Source: Oidiodendron maius Zn (Eukaryota; Ascomycota; Leotiomycetes; Myxotrichaceae). From it: a DNA stretch of 64,000 nt. The translations under genes and the position numbers were made by a program. Location of the stretch: assembly GCA_000827325.1 (NCBI GenBank), contig KN832875.1, positions 620,001 to 684,000 on the forward strand, in the 5' to 3' direction. Below, in pieces: positions 22,160 to 33,028 of this stretch (position 1 is its first letter; each line of letters starts with the position of its first letter). A model generated the notes under the pieces. That model had not been told where the DNA came from and searched no databases. It saw only the letters and a list, made by a program, of their open reading frames with translations.

Positions 22160-22925
22160 TCAATCCTCAATGCCACCCCACTCATCATCCTCTTTTGGTG
22201 GATCTTCTTCATTGGCCTTACTATTTCCCGGTAGGCGTTCATCCCCCAGGGCTTCCTTAGCCTTCGTCCTGACTGGCTTCGTCGGACTTTTCTCCGCCAA
22301 CCTCCTCAAAGGCTGCAATAAAGCTTGTAGGACTCGTCCCTCATCGCTCTCCAAAGCACCCACCCTCTCTAACTCATCAATATAGATATCAATAACATGA
22401 AATCGCATGCCATTTGGGATCCTCATATCCTCCACATTGCACGGGATCTCCTCCAATAATTCCACATGTTCCCGGACGATCTCCTCCTCCCACTTTCCCC
22501 TCTGCAGCACCTGGAACGTAGCTCCGAGATACCGTCTTGTAAGGAGTAAGAACTTCTCCATCCGCAGGACATCGATGTTGGTCCACTCTCTCTGCATCGT
22601 CTGCCAGTAGGCTCGTAAGAAGGGGATGACGGTGGAAGAGGGGAGAATGGAAACGAGGTCGGCGAGAGAGTCGGCAAGGGCTTGTTGGGTGCGCGGCCGG
22701 TCGGACATCCACATGCAATAGAAGAGGCCCTTCCACAGTTTCAGCAGCTCGAGGGTTGGTAGCTCTCGCCGACCAGACAGAAAGGTGCGAAGGGATTGGA
22801 GGGCTTTATCGCGGGTTTGTCTGTCTGGGTATATGTGAGTGGTGTGTAGATAGATCGGAGACATAAAATATACCATTGGCAGCGAGCTCCTTAACAAAGG
22901 GCGTCTGTTGAATGTCTGAAGCCAT
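22160..22925 (-). CDS. RRP1: Ribosomal RNA processing protein Rrp1 (Nop52 family)
   Basis: Two exons (22925-22874 and 22824-22160, intron 49 bases) give 238 residues. The sequence begins MASDIQQTPFVKELAAND and carries the Nop52 core: RDKALQSLRTFLSGR, LWKGLFYCMWMSDRPRTQQ, FLRAYWQTMQREWTNIDVLR and MEKFLLLTRR, with LHVIDIYIDEL-like residues toward the C-terminus (HVIDIYIDELERVG). An acidic tail ends in DDEWGGIED. Rrp1 acts in the nucleolus in 27S pre-rRNA maturation and large-subunit assembly. It converges with LCB4 and is divergent from the methyltransferase gene, with only 200 bases between start codons. Confidence 0.93.
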
Positions 22926-23125
22926 TGTGAATTTGTGTAGTATGGTGATGTTTGGTTTCACAGTCGTCCGACAAGATCACCATTCACCTTTCTGAGGGGA
23001 AGAATTTCTAAAGTGGCCAGTGCACAAGGCTGATCCTCGGAAAAACAAAACACCGCGATCTTCTGCAGCCGGATAAACAACACTCCGACATCCGACTTAT
23101 AGCCTTGCAGTAGCGGCGTTGCACT

Positions 23126-24417
23126 ATGGTTAAACCACCGCGTCGACGAAGATCGTTCTCTGAGAGAAAGCACCTGGATCTTTCGCACTTTAAGCAGAGC
23201 ATTGAACCGCCCCCAGTCACAGGGAGCTGCTCCTGCTCAGCAGCCATGGCGTACCGGCACCATGCGCTGAACCACTACGAGCCCCAAATCACCAAGAACG
23301 TAAGTTCCTCGCTTCTCTTTATTGAGTGAAATATCCCTACTTTCACAACGCAACTGACGACGATGGGGCAGGGGATCACGGCAGAAGAGTTAGCAAGATG
23401 TCACCACTGCCAGCTCCTGGGATTCTCGAGCCACGAGGAGTACCCAATCCACCTCAAGGCGTCACGGACGGCACTCGAGATCCTACGGGGCAAGAAGGAG
23501 GTCAACACACTGCCAACCAACTTCACCTTCATTGAGGAGTCGATCCTGCGCGAGGGCGTCGAGCGTGCCGAACCGGAGTTTCGCTCTGGCTGCGATTGCA
23601 GGGATGATGAGGACTGCCTTCGTGAGGGCTGTTCATGCTTGCAGGACATGGATTACGACGAGCCTCGCGAGGACGGGAAGATCTACGCATATAGTTGGGA
23701 TAGATACACCGGAGAGGAGTTGTTGAGAGATGAGATCCTGGACTCGCGTGATCCAATCTACGAGTGCCATAGCGGCTGTGGGTGCAGTGCGGACTGCCGC
23801 AACCGGGTTGTCGAGCGCGGCCGCAAGATCCCTCTTGACTTGTTCCGCACCACGGATGGCCGAGGCTGGGGTGGGAATTTCCTCTTGTCCCATATACTGA
23901 ACTGTGATTTAGAAATACGAGATGCTAACCACCACCGCCAGGCATCTACTGCCGCTTCCCCATCAAGCGCGGGCAATTCGTCGACAAGTATGTCGGCGAG
24001 ATCATCACGGCCGACGAAGCCGACCAGCGCCGCGCAGCCTCCACCGTCTCGAAGCATAAGGACATCTATCTCTTCGCGCTTGACAAATTCACCTCCCCCA
24101 CCAGCAACGACCCGCGGCTTCGCGGTCCCCCTCTCGAGGTCGACGGCGAGTACTTCTCCGGTCCCACGCGCTTCATCAACCACTCCTGCGACCCGAACCT
24201 GCGCATCTTCGCGCGCGTCGGCGACTACGCGGACAAACATATCCACGACCTAGCCTTCTTTGCGATAAAAGATATCCCTGCTGAGACAGAGCTCACATTC
24301 GATTATGTCGATGGGGAGGACACGGATTTGAACGCCGATGCGAAGGATCCGAAGAATAGGACGAGAATGACGAAGTGTCTCTGCAAGAGCGAGAACTGCA
24401 GAGGTTATTTGTGGTAA
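23126..24417 (+). CDS. dim-5: SUV39/DIM-5-type histone H3 lysine-9 methyltransferase
   Basis: Three exons (23126-23299, 23372-23870, 23942-24417; introns 72 and 71 bases) give 382 residues; a start at the second ATG (23246, MAYRHHALNHYEP) would give 342, closer to Neurospora DIM-5. The pre-SET zinc cluster is clear (GCDCRDDEDC, GCSCLQDMD, YECHSGCGCSADCRNRVV). The SET domain has YCRFPIKRGQFVDKYVGEI, the catalytic RFINHSCDPN and ELTFDYVDG. The post-SET CLCKSENCRG completes the active site. There is no chromodomain, as in DIM-5. The enzyme writes H3K9 methylation on heterochromatin and, in Neurospora, directs DNA methylation of RIP-mutated DNA. The frame after the second intron differs from the frame before it, so a simple open-frame view truncates the SET domain. 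Confidence 0.95.
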
Positions 24418-25504
24418 GTGGACGGTTTGTGGCCTTGATCCGAGGATCATGGCGTGCTTCATCTGCATCTGCTCTGCCAGCGTGTATCATACGCGCGAGC
24501 ATTTCATTTTCGTTTCGCACTTGCATTGTTTTCTCTATCCTGCGCAATTACGACCTTCAAATACCCCAATCGCGAGGAATGAGAATGGGAATGGGAATGG
24601 GAATTTGCATGATGGCGTTTCAGTCTGGGTTATTAGAAGAAGGGAATGGGACATCAGGAGAGGTAAATATGGAGAGATGAGACGGATCACGATAGCGCAT
24701 TGCTCAATTCTGCATGTATCAAGATCTCTTTCAGACTTCTCTCTCTCGCCTCTCTTCAGGGAGTTTTACTAGATCAGCGAGGCGTTGAGGAGGGTTTGTA
24801 CAACAAATTCCATTTGGGTGTATTATACCAGGAGATTCCGCGTTCGAATTCAACTTGATTTGTCTCGCTGTTATAGCAGATAATAATGACTAAACATGCG
24901 TCGGGTCGTGGGGGAATTTACTTAGGTATGTCCCACGAAATAGGAGACTTCTCCCAGAGCACAAACATTTATAACCGCGTCCGACACTAGATTTTCCCTC
25001 AGCGGATCACTAAACGCAAGAATAAAACTAGCTGCTAAACGCTCCATGCGAGTTGTCGGATTGAGTTTGCGATATGCAACAAAATAATACCAATACGTAT
25101 ATATCCAGGGGCTCAGACGTCGCGTTGCGACATTATTCCTTCCCGCAGTAGGATTGAAGCTGAGCCTAGCTGCAGCAGAGGGGCGACGTCCCGTTGGCAC
25201 GCGAACCACAACAAAAGCTTCGATGCCGACTCAGAGAGGAACTTGAAATTGGAGCGAGAGGTATAAACAGGTCAATTCCGTTGCGTACGCGTTTTGAGTT
25301 TGCGTTTTCTTGCTCTTTCTCTACCTAAGCTCCCCGCTGAGTGACAGATATCAGATCACTGAATAAATGATAACGCAAACACCTAGAACACCTCCGACAC
25401 TGGTACGCATATTTCCCACCGCGCAGGGCACCCTCCTCCCGGTCTTATGATACAAACGCCAAGCCGCCATTAATCCCTAATCTTTCGTATATCATGGTCT
25501 TTCC
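24418..25504. other. Intergenic region between convergent genes; GGGAAT microsatellite
   Basis: This is space between the methyltransferase and bHLH genes, which point toward each other. A short tandem repeat of GGGAAT units lies at about 24577-24604. Beyond it I see no gene. A 95-codon open frame on the minus strand near 25.0-25.2 kb begins at a non-ATG codon and has no recognisable content. Confidence 0.5.
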
Positions 25505-26653
25505 CTACGCGCTGAGCAGATCCTGGACGCTCATGCCGCCTCGGCCTACGCTGCTCTGCGTCCCTCGACGGTCCGTGTTGAGCATGAGCAGTGCGGCCGT
25601 GGCCTCCTGGTCTAGGTCTCGCTGGGGCAGCAGGGCAGGGCTGGTCAGCGTCGAGCCGGGGTTGCGGGCGTAATCATAGGCCGTGGGGCCCAGCGAGGGC
25701 GAGGTCGTGGATGAGGCGCTGAAGCTGTAGTGGCGACGCTCGGCCGACGTCGAGGAGTAGGAGTTGTGGCGGTTGTGCGAGTCATGGGGTAGCAGCGCGG
25801 GGGACTCTGAAGGCCGCTGCGAATGATGCGCTCCGTGGGGAGGGGAGTGCGTCTCCGACCCCTCCATCTCCACGTCCTCGTCCTCGTATGCGGCGTATCC
25901 CCGTGTGGACTTGTACTGTCCCCCGACGGCCGGCGGTGGAAGGACGAACTGCTCCGAGGTTGGGGTGGAGTTCGTGCGGTTGTTCTCCGCCTTCAGCTTG
26001 GCCACGCAGTCTTCGAGATACCGGACGTAGTCGATTGAGGCCTGAGCGCATCAGTATGGGGATGTTCGCACGGCATGCGCGGGGGTTCTTACCTGCAAAA
26101 TGGCCAGCTTGTGCATCTCCCCCGTGCACGCCGGGATCATATCCTTGAGTACGCCAAACTCCTCGTTCATCTTGGATCTCCGCCGCCGCTCAATCAAGCT
26201 ATGGGCCGTCTTCCTGGCGATCTTGCGCCCGGCCACGCTGGTGGCCGAGGGCTGCTTCTTCTTGGATGCGGTCACCTTCCCTGCCGCAGTCTTGGGCCCG
26301 TCGGCCGTGGCCTCTAAATGCTCCTCCGGCTGCTCGCGCGGCTTCATCTGGATGATCTTCCGGGAGCGGGTCGGGGGCGGAGGGAGGGCAAAAGCATCCT
26401 TGGGGGTGGGCTTCTGAGCAATGGACGAGCGGCGGCGGATCTTGACGACCTCGCTGGCAGGCAGCACGGGGGAGACGGGTGAGGCAGGGCGGTATGAGGG
26501 CTGCTTGGTTGTTGAAGGCTGGTGGGATTCGGCCGCGGACACAGCGGGCGGCGGGAGCTCGAAGGACATCTGCAGCGGGGGATAGTTGGAGCCGTCCTGG
26601 CCCTTGATCTCGGTGGACGAGGCGGGCGTAGGCGGGGGCTCTGGGCGTGGCAT
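25505..26653 (-). CDS. Basic helix-loop-helix transcription factor
   Basis: Two exons (26653-26093 and 26041-25505, intron 51 bases, phase 0) give 365 residues. The N-terminal half is Pro/Ser-rich with basic KIRRRSS and KKKQPSATS patches. A bHLH domain at about residues 145-205 shows the basic region KTAHSLIERRRRSKMNEEF, which has the His-Glu-Arg spacing of E-box binders, then helix 1 FGVLKDMIPA, a loop, and helix 2 LAILQASIDYVRYLEDCV. The intron falls inside helix 2. There is no leucine zipper beyond a short continuation. The C-terminus is Ser/His/Pro-rich with an acidic EDEDVEMEGSE. It is a nuclear regulator of unknown targets. I do not assign it to a named fungal bHLH. Confidence 0.93.
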
Positions 26654-27553
26654 GGTAGGAAGGGAGGATGATGCGTGAAGAGGGCTCGGGCGAGGTCTCG
26701 TGCAGTTGCCAATTGGCGGAGATGAGATGAGGAGGGGGGACTGGTGGTGGTTGATAGAGAGAGGTACGTGTGCAGGTGGTAGTAGTGGTGATGATGATAG
26801 TGGTGATGGATATGGATAGTGGTGGGTGGTGATTGAGAGGTGTTATCGGGAGGCGTAGGAGGGAGGGAGGAGGGGGATGGCAGACGGATGGATTTGGGCG
26901 GCGGGGGGGAATGAAACTCCGGCCTCGTGCCCTCGTGCCTCGTCCCTCGTTGTCGATGGTGATGGGGATGGATGGATGGATGAATGGTGCGGAAACACTG
27001 AGTGAAAGTGTGCCTATTCTTCTGCACCACTACCACCCATTTACCACCCACGACCACCATCGGCCAACATTTCCCATTTTCCTCCTGGACGTCGAATTCC
27101 TGTCGCGTGAGCATTCTGCGCCTCCTGGTTGGCTGGCCCTGTGCCTGAATGCCCCAGCCAATCCCCGCCCCGCATCTTCGAACGTGGTGGCGGTTCTCGT
27201 GCGGCGGGACTGGGCGGGGCCGGCGGACAGCGGGTTTCCGCTTCGGGCACCTCGTCAGGTGGCGCGGGGGGGTTGCGCACGTGCGGATGGGAGGCGGGGG
27301 GTACTTTGTCCCTGAGGGGACTAGAGAACGGTACAGTAGGTGACAGTGTATTGTACAGGATACACCAGTGTAGTTGATGAGGTATGATGGTAAGATTACT
27401 ATTCTTTACATGTTACTCTACTTGTGATGTAGTAATAGTTTTCACACTTTATAGACTGCTCTCGTCCCCCTTCTCCCCTCTGCCCCATCTCTCCGCTCTA
27501 TCAAACATCTATACCTCCTTCTCTCATCTAATTCAATACCCTCCCACCCATCC
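26654..27553. other. Intergenic region with simple-sequence tracts
   Basis: This is the leader and promoter of the bHLH gene plus the 3' end of the GH5 gene. Imperfect GGT/GAT repeats (gtagtggtgatgatgatagtgg and similar) run from about 26740 to 26835. The region about 27120-27310 is GC-rich. No exon is recognised. Confidence 0.5.
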
Positions 27554-29149
27554 TCATATGCCCACCGCCTGGTTAAATGCCGCCACACCCGCCCGCATGC
27601 CCTGCTCCCACTCCCATGCAAACCCCCCTCGCTCGCCGCTCTCCAGCAACCGCTTCTTCACCCAGACCTCCAGACACCCAATCTTGTCGCCGCCGCCAGA
27701 GCCTGGGAGCCCCCCGTCTGCCCTCATGGTAAAGAAGCTCTGGGCATCTGAGAACCCCACCTCCCAGCCCTCGCTGTACAGATGATGCTCGAATTTCTTC
27801 CCCGGGCTCGTCTTTGTCCAGTACGCCTCATGAGACTCCTGTGCACGTTGTGCTAGTTGTGCCCTCTGTGCCTGAGTATCTTGTGCCCGGCTTCGCACCT
27901 CGTCAAGGGAGAGGAGCAGCCATGGAGGAGGCGAGATGTTGCCTTTCTTCGTCTGCTCGACGAAGCCCCATCCGCCTCCGTCCATCCAGCTCATCTTCAT
28001 GGTCCAGAAGTATGACCCTCCCGCCTTCTCCTGCCATTTCCGGCTCTGTGCCTGACCAAACTGCCTCGTATACTCTTCCTTCTCCTCGGGCTTCACCCTC
28101 TTCCACGTCCGTTCATCCATCACGCAACTCCACTCCCCAATGATAACTTGCGCCTCTCCTCTACTCACCAGACTCCCCTCCTTACCCTTCAACTGTCCCA
28201 GCTCCCCTGGGATCCGCGCTATGATCTCTTGTGGCGTCTGCGAGCGGTACTTCTCCGCGAAGGTATAATACCGATGGGCATCTACCACCACCGGATTCCG
28301 GGGAAGCTCCTCCTCCCCCCTTATCACTCTCCTCTCATTCACCCACCTCAAACACCCCTCCAAATCCCACGCGTCGCTCACATACACGGGGATATCCCCA
28401 TCCACATCCGCAATCCTTGCAATTACCTCCTCATACCATCCATACATCCCCCTCTTCCCCGCGCCCCAACACGCCTCATTCACGATCTGAATGCCCACGA
28501 CCCCATCCCCCTCCCTTTCCATCCTCTTAACCTCCCCGGCCACAAACACACATACCTCCGTTGCCACCCTTAGATTCTCCGCATCCCCCCATAGCCGCGC
28601 CTCCCCGTTCTCTGTGCCACTATGCGCGTCCCCATTCGCTCCCCCAGGGAGTCCGTGGATGTCAACTAACACCCCTATCCCCGCGCTCCTCGCCCTGCGA
28701 ATAAGTTTCCTGACTTCTCCCCACGCATTGACGTGCTCGTACACATCCGCCACATCCTCCCACACCGTCCCCTCGCAGAAGCGCCTTCCCAGAATCCAAT
28801 ATCCGATGGGTAATCTAATACTCGTGACGCGCGCCTCTGCAACGAGCCATTGGATATCGGCATCCGTGAGCGCGGAAAGGTAGTGCGCTTTCAAGATTGC
28901 CGTGGTGTGCGCGAGTCCGTGAGTTGAGAGGCTTGTGCGGATGAGGGAGTGCTCCGATGGGTAGGGTGATGGGGGGAGGAGGGTTGGGAAGAGCCATTTC
29001 TCGAGGAGGAATATGCTCCCGAGGTTGGTGCCGTGGTGGTATCTGTAGCGGAGGACGTCAAGGGGGGAGGCTGGTCGTGTGGTATTGGGAGCGTTGGGGG
29101 TTGGTGTGCGTGATGTAGAGGTGTGGATTTTAGATATGAATTTCTTCAT
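27554..29149 (-). CDS. Glycoside hydrolase family 5 protein, apparently intracellular
   Basis: A single exon of 531 residues starts MKKFISKIHTSTS with no secretion signal. GH5 features: HHGTNLGSIFLLEKWLFP near the start, a (beta/alpha)8 barrel with TSIRLPIGYWILG and VLVDIHGLPGGANG, the acid/base Glu in IQIVNEACWG, DAHRYYTF, and the nucleophile Glu in VIIGEWS. A C-terminal Gln/Arg-rich helical segment separates SYFWTMKMSW from the end. This pattern fits the exo-beta-1,3-glucanase-like and steryl-beta-glucosidase-like branches of GH5. The missing signal peptide favours a cytosolic role, for instance on glucosylated lipids, but the substrate cannot be fixed from the sequence. The gene is GC-rich and intronless, unlike its neighbours. 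Confidence 0.9.
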   Translation of the reverse strand: MKKFISKIHTSTSRTPTPNAPNTTRPASPLDVLRYRYHHGTNLGSIFLLEKWLFPTLLPPSPYPSEHSLIRTSLSTHGLAHTTAILKAHYLSALTDADIQWLVAEARVTSIRLPIGYWILGRRFCEGTVWEDVADVYEHVNAWGEVRKLIRRARSAGIGVLVDIHGLPGGANGDAHSGTENGEARLWGDAENLRVATEVCVFVAGEVKRMEREGDGVVGIQIVNEACWGAGKRGMYGWYEEVIARIADVDGDIPVYVSDAWDLEGCLRWVNERRVIRGEEELPRNPVVVDAHRYYTFAEKYRSQTPQEIIARIPGELGQLKGKEGSLVSRGEAQVIIGEWSCVMDERTWKRVKPEEKEEYTRQFGQAQSRKWQEKAGGSYFWTMKMSWMDGGGWGFVEQTKKGNISPPPWLLLSLDEVRSRAQDTQAQRAQLAQRAQESHEAYWTKTSPGKKFEHHLYSEGWEVGFSDAQSFFTMRADGGLPGSGGGDKIGCLEVWVKKRLLESGERGGFAWEWEQGMRAGVAAFNQAVGI

Positions 29150-29929
29150 GGTTTGGGATTGGGAGAGCAGTGGAATTTATGGGTTGTGGGTGAAGATGGA
29201 TGATGGTATAAGCAGAAGTAGTAAAGGAGGGGCGTGCTGGCTTGATGTATAGGGATACACCCACTTACCTACCTAGACGGGCATTTATAGATATTCGTGT
29301 TTCGGCGTAGAGTGGAAGCGGAGTTGATAAGGTTGACGTTGATCTTCAGCCTCGCACTAGACGAGCCCCACTCTGCAGCCTTGTCGTCATGAAAAGGGGC
29401 AACAAGCGAGCATGTGATTTTGATAGTCCTATTGTTATCCTTTCTCAGGCAACACGCTATCCCGACTCTCGGAAAACAGTGCAATTCCCGACTTACAATA
29501 ACCCCCCATCCTGGAATAAAGCTCAAACCCATTGAGAGTGGGAAAATATAATCAAGATACGCAAGGCACATACACATAGTCGATTGTTATTAGATAAGAG
29601 ACGTTCTATTTCTTTCAGAAGCAGTATTCCAAACACCCCGTCGCTAGAGAGAGCGCCAGTCCTGACAATATTCCATCCTCCGATACTGAGCGTCCCTCAT
29701 CCTACTGAATTTCCCAGATGTTATTGCTTTTGGGTATATCTCCGTCGCGCCATATTTCGTTAACATTAACAAGTCTTAAGTTCCCTACAACCATCGCTTA
29801 TAATTACATTAAGTGGACGAACTGCCGGCCGTGGTAGGGAAGCAGGTGTTAAAGATGCTCAACGCTCAACGCAAATCTGTTGTACACAGCGGCGAAGGTG
29901 CCGCCTACTTGCTCCAATGACGGCCGTGC
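29150..29929. other. Intergenic region, tandem minus-strand genes
   Basis: This holds the promoter of the GH5 gene and a long 3' tail of the homeobox gene. I see no conserved exon or repeat. Confidence 0.5.
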
Positions 29930-32022
29930 TCACTTCTCTGAGAAGTCGGCAGCAGTAGCATTTGAGAATTGGAACGCCTTCTGCTTCGAAGTCGGTGACG
30001 TGCTAAGTCCAGCGGTATATGGCCCATCGGCAAACGAGTATTCGGAGTTGTTGGACAGCGAGCACTGGGGCGAGTCGAGCTTCTGCTGCGGCGACTCGTG
30101 ACCAATCGTGAAGTTCGGATTGAAGTTGCCAAAGGCAGGGGTGACAGGCTGGCTCAGGCTCGATATATATGATGGCTGCGGCATATGGAGGTCGATCCCA
30201 AAGCTATCCTGTGCCGGCGTGTACAGTGGCTCGTCCGCTACGTCGAATTGCCACTGCTCATCATGCAGGTCAACTCCACCCGGCCACCCATTCCCTAGCA
30301 GGCCGAGACCAAGGTGATCTTGGGGCGTCTCGGGTGGGGATGCCAGATTCTGATCGCCTTCTACTGTAGTGAAGCATCCAGGGACGCGGGCGTTGAAGAT
30401 GAAGTTCATCCCCCCATCTACAGGGGATGCCGTCGACCACGAGCCCTCCCTCTTGCCCAACGTCATCTCTCCTCCGTGTGGGGACATCGGCGTTGGTGGG
30501 GCCAGGTTGCTATTGAGCGATGACATCTGGGTCATGGAGGGGTGGTGGCGCAGGTTGTGGTAGTTGCGCTCGATGAAGGAACCAGCATCCGCGAAGCCGC
30601 CGAGGTTGATGGGCGAGCGCTGAGCTGACTCCGCGCCTCCTTTGTTAATCCGCCCTGACATGATCCCCCTACTGCCTCCGGCGGAGACTATACGGCGCAT
30701 GGGTGACGTGAGAGGGCTGTCTGCCGGCAGGCGGAATCCATCTGCGTGGGAAACAGTCCTGGGACATGCCGAAGGACGGCGACGCATAGTGTCTGCAGTC
30801 AGCGCAGCCGGCTTGACGTGGACCTTCTTTCGGCGAGAGGCGATGTCGGTTGGGGGCGGTGATTTGAAGGGCATCGATGGCGCTGGGGGTGACCGGGAAT
30901 TCTCCTCGGATTCTGCGACGTCGTAGTTGAATCCTATCGCTAGTGTCGAGGTTGTGCTCTCCTCGGGAGTCTTGCTAGCCTCACTCTCGCTCTGCCGCAG
31001 CGGGAGGCTATCGTGAGACTGGGCCGTCAACAATTGGGAGGGGAAGGCGGACACTGGTTGAGGTCCGTGAACCTCGGCTTCAGCAGAGGCTGGAGGGTAG
31101 GCGTCGAAGTGCGCTGGTGCGTTGGTCGTTGGTGATGACTGGCACTCAGAGAATGGTTGAGCTGATGTGTTGTAGATCTCATTCGGGAAACTGGCATACT
31201 CATATTGGCCACTGTCGTAGGGGGACACGGCCGGAAAATGAGCACGGCCATCCAAGCCCGACGTGTGGAGAGATGGGTCGTGGAAGCCTGGGTGGGTCTC
31301 TTGCTCAGCAAAGCTTTCGTGGTATTCTTGTTGTTTCGAAGCGGCTTCAGCAGCAGCCACTGTACGCTGGAAAGATTCATAGGTCGCAGCCCTACTGTCT
31401 GCGTATTGTGGGTTGTAAGGAGCCACGGCGGGTGGTGGACCTGTGCTGACTAGGGGATATGGGACGGAAGGCTGCTGCATCGGGAGGATGTGTGAGTCGT
31501 CGAGGTAGGAAGCAGTGTCGAAGTAGTTACCGCCGCTATTGTTACTATCAGGCTGGTTCTCTGAGAAGCCGAGTGCCTCTCGCGCCTGGCCGGCTTCATG
31601 GGCCTCCTGCTTCAACTCCTGCTTCCTCTTCGCCCGACGGTTCTGGAACCAGTTCTATGGAAAGGTCAGTACAAACAATGCGAGAGGAGATACTCGCTAC
31701 CTACATTGATTCTAGCCAGGTCAACGCGCATATCCTCGGCAAATTGGCGTTTCGTCTGGGTCGACGGCTTGGGATTCTTCTTAAACTCACGCTCTAGGAT
31801 GTCGACTTCATCCTTACCCAGGCGAGGCTTTGTCTCGTTCGTTTTCGGTGGGTGCGGCATGCCCATCATGGCCGTAGGCTGCCGATGAGCCATTGTGGTA
31901 TACCCGCGCAAGTTCTGTTGAGGGTCGGGGTAGTGAGGGATTCCCTGAGGGATTCCCTGCTGGATGGGGTCATGTCGGAGGTGCTGGAAGTGGTGGTAAT
32001 TGGGTTGCTCAAGGTATTCCAT
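29930..32022 (-). CDS. Homeobox transcription factor (Htf1-like)
   Basis: Two exons (32022-31705 and 31654-29930, intron 50 bases, phase 0) give 680 residues. The homeodomain spans about residues 62-118: KPRLGKDEVDILEREF, then KNPKPSTQTKRQFAEDM and, across the intron, recognition helix ARINNWFQNRRAKRKQE. The intron interrupts recognition helix 3 exactly before WFQNRR, between the two Asn codons. The rest is long, Ser/Pro/Gln-rich and disordered, with a conserved-looking central block VHVKPAALTADTMRRRPS. The homeodomain resembles, from memory, the conidiation regulator Htf1/MoHox2 of Fusarium and Magnaporthe, so a role in conidiophore development is a plausible inference. The promoter side is a 5.8-kb gene-free region, which suits a developmental regulator with a long leader. 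Confidence 0.92.
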
Positions 32023-32509
32023 GTTGGCGGCGACAACACGGGCACGGTAGTGCCTCGAGCAGAAGGGTTGTGGGTGTGGTAGTAATCGGTGAGCGTCTTC
32101 TCAAGAGCTATCAAAGCGGCTTGAAGTTTACACAATGGATTGTTGCGCTGGGGAAAAGATGGACATGCGAAGAAGGAAGGTCGAGTGCAGAATATGCTCT
32201 TGTGGCAAAGGAATGGACGAGGGCCGGAATTGGGCGTCTCAGAAGTAATACATGAATCGAAAGAACGGGACTCGAGGCAGGATGGTAGCCGTGGGCGTTG
32301 TTGTGGTGGTTTAATTACTGGCGTAAGGGGGACGCGGGAGGTTTACCGGGACCCTGTCATGGACTTGGGCGCGTACACAGTGATAGGCCGACGAGCGGGA
32401 ATGCGGAAGGGAGGAAATGGCGAGCGGCGAAGACGAATGACGGCGAATTGGCGTGAGGGAGAAGAAGAACGAAAGAAGGGCGAAGGACGAAGAGCGAAAG
32501 AGTGCGAGC

Positions 32510-32570
32510 GTGAGGGTGAGGGTGAGAGTGAGAATGAGAGTGAGAGTGATCGTGAGTGTGAGTGTGAGGG
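32510..32570. repeat. GTGAGN hexamer-like tandem repeat
   Basis: Units such as gtgagg, gtgaga and gtgagt follow one another for about 60 bases with a few interruptions (gaatga, gatcgt). The array lies about 0.5 kb upstream of the homeobox start codon, so it may be part of its leader. Confidence 0.75.
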
Positions 32571-32941
32571 TGTCTGTCGTGGAGGAGGCGGAAGAGGTTA
32601 GCACGGGGGGCGAGAAAGGGGAGATTGGCAGCCACCCGCTTACGGACCTTTCAACCTTTCTCTTTCCGATCGGTGCAGCAGCTCGCTTCTCGTGGCGGAC
32701 GGGTGTGTGCGGGCCGTCGAGCGTGGGATGGGTTGTTGGATGGATGGGTGGGTTGATGGGGGGTAAACGGCGCTCAGATCGTAAACCCGGCGCGCATCTC
32801 GTAAAATAAAATAAGATCGAGCGAGCGAGCGAAGGCGCGAGCGGAGGTCAGGAAGTTGACGAGGGGCCTAAGAGATTGCTCTTCTGCCTCTGTTTCGATC
32901 GTTCGCTGGGGTGGGGAGAGGGACGCTCCAGACAGATACAA

Positions 32942-33028
32942 GTATGCGTATGCGTGTGTGCGTATGTAAATATATATAAATGTATATATATAATATACAC
33001 GCACACAACTCTCTCTCCCTCTCTCTCG
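32942..33028. repeat. Compound microsatellite TG/TA/CA/CT
   Basis: The plus strand runs from tgcgtatgcgtgtgtg through tatatataaatgtatatata to cacgcacacaactctctctccctctctc. Several dinucleotide tracts are joined in one block, within the homeobox upstream region. Confidence 0.8.

Noticed and set aside
24922-25209. A 95-codon frame on the minus strand between the methyltransferase and bHLH genes
   Set aside because: It starts at a non-ATG codon, has no recognisable content and lies where two genes converge.
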